A stretch of DNA of 33,065 nucleotides, taken from NCBI GenBank assembly GCA_963528625.1, contig CAURVQ010000010.1, positions 1-33,065 of the forward strand, given 5' to 3'. Source of the stretch: CALHVR01 sp963528625 (GTDB taxonomy: Bacteria; Fusobacteriota; Fusobacteriia; Fusobacteriales; Leptotrichiaceae). This document shows positions 31,674 to 33,065 of the stretch, one piece after another. Under the pieces are notes generated by a model. That model had not been told where the DNA came from, made no database searches, and saw nothing but the letters and a program-made list of their open reading frames with translations. The translations under genes and the position numbers were made by a program. How positions within the stretch are numbered: position 1 is the stretch's first letter; the number at the start of each line of letters is the position of its first letter.

Positions 31674-32606
31674 TTATTTAAAATATTTTTCAAGAAACTT
31701 ATCTATATATTCCCAATATTCTTTTTTATACATTCTTTCAGCTCTTACATGTTTAGCATCTTTAAATATATATATTTCTTTTTTTGAATTTATTTTACTA
31801 TATATTTTTTCTGCATGACTAACAGGAACAAATCCATCTTTATCCCCATGTAATATTAAAGCTGGTAATGTTGTATTTTCCAATCCCTTAGTTGCATCAA
31901 CATCTTTAAGAAAATATCCTGCTTTTATTTTTGCAACTATACTTGCCTCTGGAAGTACAAGTATAGGTGGAAGATTAAATAATTTTTTTAATTGATAAGA
32001 AAATTCCTCATTTAAACTTAAATATCCACTATCTTCTATAAACGCTTTAACATTATTAGGTAAATCTTCATCTAAACTATTCATTACAGTTGCCGCACCC
32101 ATACTAATACCAAATAAAACTATATCTGGATTATCATATTCTTTTGAAATTAAATTTACCCAATCCTTTAAATCTTTACCATCAAATCCACCCATAGTAT
32201 AGTATTCACCTGAACTTTTACCATGAGCATTTAAGTCTTGTGCAAAAACACTATATCCTCTATCATAAAAATTTTTAATATATGTTGCCATATGACGAGC
32301 ATTTTCTCCAAAACCATGCACAACAATAACCCATTTATTGGTATTTTTAGATAAAAATTGATACCCAACTAAATCATTACCTGTGTATTTAGATTTCATT
32401 TTAACTTCAATTGCATTTTCATCAAACCATCTTTGATTTTTTTCTTTATCTTTATCTTTTAATCCATCTTTATCCTGATTATTAACTTTAGTTTTATCAA
32501 CTTTATTGCTTAATGCAAAATTTACAAAATAATTTCCAACAAAACCACCTAATACAGATATTGATAAAATTATTACCAATATGTACTTTAAAACTCTATT
32601 TTTCAT
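31674..32606 (-). CDS. Membrane-anchored alpha/beta hydrolase
   Basis: Predicted serine hydrolase of unknown substrate. Residues 7-30 form one hydrophobic segment (an uncleaved anchor or signal), followed by a lysine- and aspartate-rich linker (about 35-60). The hydrolase fold shows the oxyanion region VVHGFGENARH (96-105), the nucleophile elbow GISMG with Ser168, ILHGDKDGFVP with the likely acid Asp257, and KHVRAE with His286. The type resembles the bacterial BEM46-like or YqkD-like hydrolases, which may be esterases or lipases. With an N-terminal anchor and no cytoplasmic extension, the enzyme should face the periplasm. GAGG lies six bases before the ATG. It appears monocistronic. Confidence 0.85.
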   Translation of the reverse strand: MKNRVLKYILVIILSISVLGGFVGNYFVNFALSNKVDKTKVNNQDKDGLKDKDKEKNQRWFDENAIEVKMKSKYTGNDLVGYQFLSKNTNKWVIVVHGFGENARHMATYIKNFYDRGYSVFAQDLNAHGKSSGEYYTMGGFDGKDLKDWVNLISKEYDNPDIVLFGISMGAATVMNSLDEDLPNNVKAFIEDSGYLSLNEEFSYQLKKLFNLPPILVLPEASIVAKIKAGYFLKDVDATKGLENTTLPALILHGDKDGFVPVSHAEKIYSKINSKKEIYIFKDAKHVRAERMYKKEYWEYIDKFLEKYFK

Positions 32607-32635
32607 AATAACCTCTTTCTTTATAAATATGTATT

Positions 32636-32664
32636 AGTGTATCATATTTATAATACATTGTAAA
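32636..32664 (-). promoter_or_regulatory. Hydrolase promoter overlapped by an imperfect palindrome
   Basis: TTTACA (32659-32664) and TACACT (32636-32641) are 17 bases apart on the minus strand. Positions 32638-32657 form a 20-base imperfect palindrome (TGTAT...ATACA, one mismatched pair in each half plus the centre) covering the spacer and the -10, which suggests a repressor site. Confidence 0.45.
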
Positions 32665-32805
32665 CTTTTTGATATAAACATAAAAGTTAAAAATTACAAT
32701 TCAACCATATTTTATTTTAATTTTGTTTATTATTTCATATTATGTATTTTTTATATATTACTATTATGCATACACCTTAATATACATAAAATTTTTAAAA
32801 TAAAT

Positions 32806-32834
32806 TTGACTTTTATATCTTTTAATTTTAAAAT
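32806..32834 (+). promoter_or_regulatory. Promoter of bdhA
   Basis: TTGACT (32806-32811) and TAAAAT (32829-32834) are 17 bases apart, one mismatch from consensus each. The start would be near 32841, inside the inverted repeat below. The rest of the 32665-32805 spacer is AT-rich with no feature I recognise. Confidence 0.7.
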
Positions 32835-32838
32835 ATTA

Positions 32839-32863
32839 ATATAGCTATAAATTTTAGCTATAT
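32839..32863 (+). repeat. Inverted repeat at the bdhA start site
   Basis: ATATAGCTA (32839-32847) and TAGCTATAT (32855-32863) are perfect 9-base arms with a 7-base loop. It starts at the predicted transcription start and ends 12 bases before AGGAGG, so it may be an operator or a 5' mRNA hairpin. Confidence 0.6.
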
Positions 32864-32887
32864 ATTTAAAATTTAGGAGGTTATGCA

Positions 32888-33065
32888 ATGAGCAAAATGA
32901 AAGCTGCTAGATGGCATAAAAGAGGAGATGTACGGATTGAAGAAATAGATGTACCTGTATTACAACACGATGAGCAAATTAAAGTTGCTGTTAAATACTG
33001 TGGTATATGCGGAAGTGACTTACACGAATTTTTAGGAGGTCCAATATTTATTCCTACAACAACTC
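32888..33065 (+). CDS. bdhA: 2,3-butanediol dehydrogenase (zinc-dependent MDR family), 5' part
   Basis: The 59 visible codons read MSKMKAARWHKRGDVRIEEI and continue to KYCGICGSDLHEFLGGPIFIP. This matches the N-terminus of BdhA-type butanediol dehydrogenases very closely; Cys38 is the catalytic zinc ligand and GSDLHE holds the conserved Asp-His-Glu. The enzyme interconverts acetoin and 2,3-butanediol with NAD(H), disposing of fermentation electrons. AGGAGG at 32875-32880 is seven bases from the ATG. The gene is cut by the window end, so the cofactor domain cannot be checked. Confidence 0.9.
   Translation, partial: MSKMKAARWHKRGDVRIEEIDVPVLQHDEQIKVAVKYCGICGSDLHEFLGGPIFIPTTT

Noticed and set aside
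1..33065. CRISPR array, prophage, defence island, toxin-antitoxin pair or biosynthetic cluster
   Set aside because: No regular repeat-spacer pattern, integrase, phage structural gene, nuclease-effector or small toxin pair was found when reading both strands.

Overview
The window comes from a very AT-rich, Gram-negative-type bacterium. Gene content and protein style suggest Fusobacteriota, most likely Leptotrichia or a close relative. The clues are low-GC spacers, AGGAGG-type ribosome sites, a type Va autotransporter ending in an aromatic residue, a lipoprotein-type LivJ and a 2,3-butanediol dehydrogenase. The genus is an inference from reading, not from a database search.

Layout. (1) 1-6446, minus strand: a tRNA-Leu(UAA) cut by the window edge, with its own consensus promoter, lies downstream of an aromatic operon aroF-tyrA-(GNAT)-aroB-aroA-aroC. 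These genes start the shikimate pathway, carry it from DAHP to dehydroquinate and from shikimate-3-phosphate to chorismate, and add the tyrosine-branch enzyme TyrA; aroD, aroE and aroK are not here. (2) 6689-11417, plus strand: a complete branched-chain amino acid ABC importer, livJHMGF. It converges on brnQ, a cation-coupled carrier for the same substrates, across a shared bidirectional terminator. (3) 12854-17983, minus strand: adk-map, then separately infA-rpmJ-rpsM-rpsK-rpsD-rpoA-rplQ (end of the spc operon plus the alpha operon). (4) 17984-20724: a spacer holding a compact DnaA-box cluster, then smpB and mnmG. (5) 20750-27884, minus strand: a large cytoplasmic GH13 enzyme and an M18 aminopeptidase (probable operon), pgi and tsaD, with promoters and terminators visible. 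(6) 28061-33065: an autotransporter with a strong promoter and a structured leader; a 400-base spacer that looks like the relic of an IS30-like element with a possible antisense RNA; a membrane-anchored alpha/beta hydrolase; and, divergently, the start of bdhA.

Most genes are ordinary housekeeping and biosynthesis. The interest is in the spacers. They include two genes (brnQ, adk) whose only good Shine-Dalgarno sequence is separated from the ATG by a strong hairpin, six DnaA-box-like sites beside smpB/mnmG, a promoter-hairpin-terminator unit antisense to a decayed transposase start, a long hairpin at the 5' end of the autotransporter mRNA, and several inverted repeats placed on promoters. No CRISPR array, prophage, intact insertion sequence or defence system was seen.
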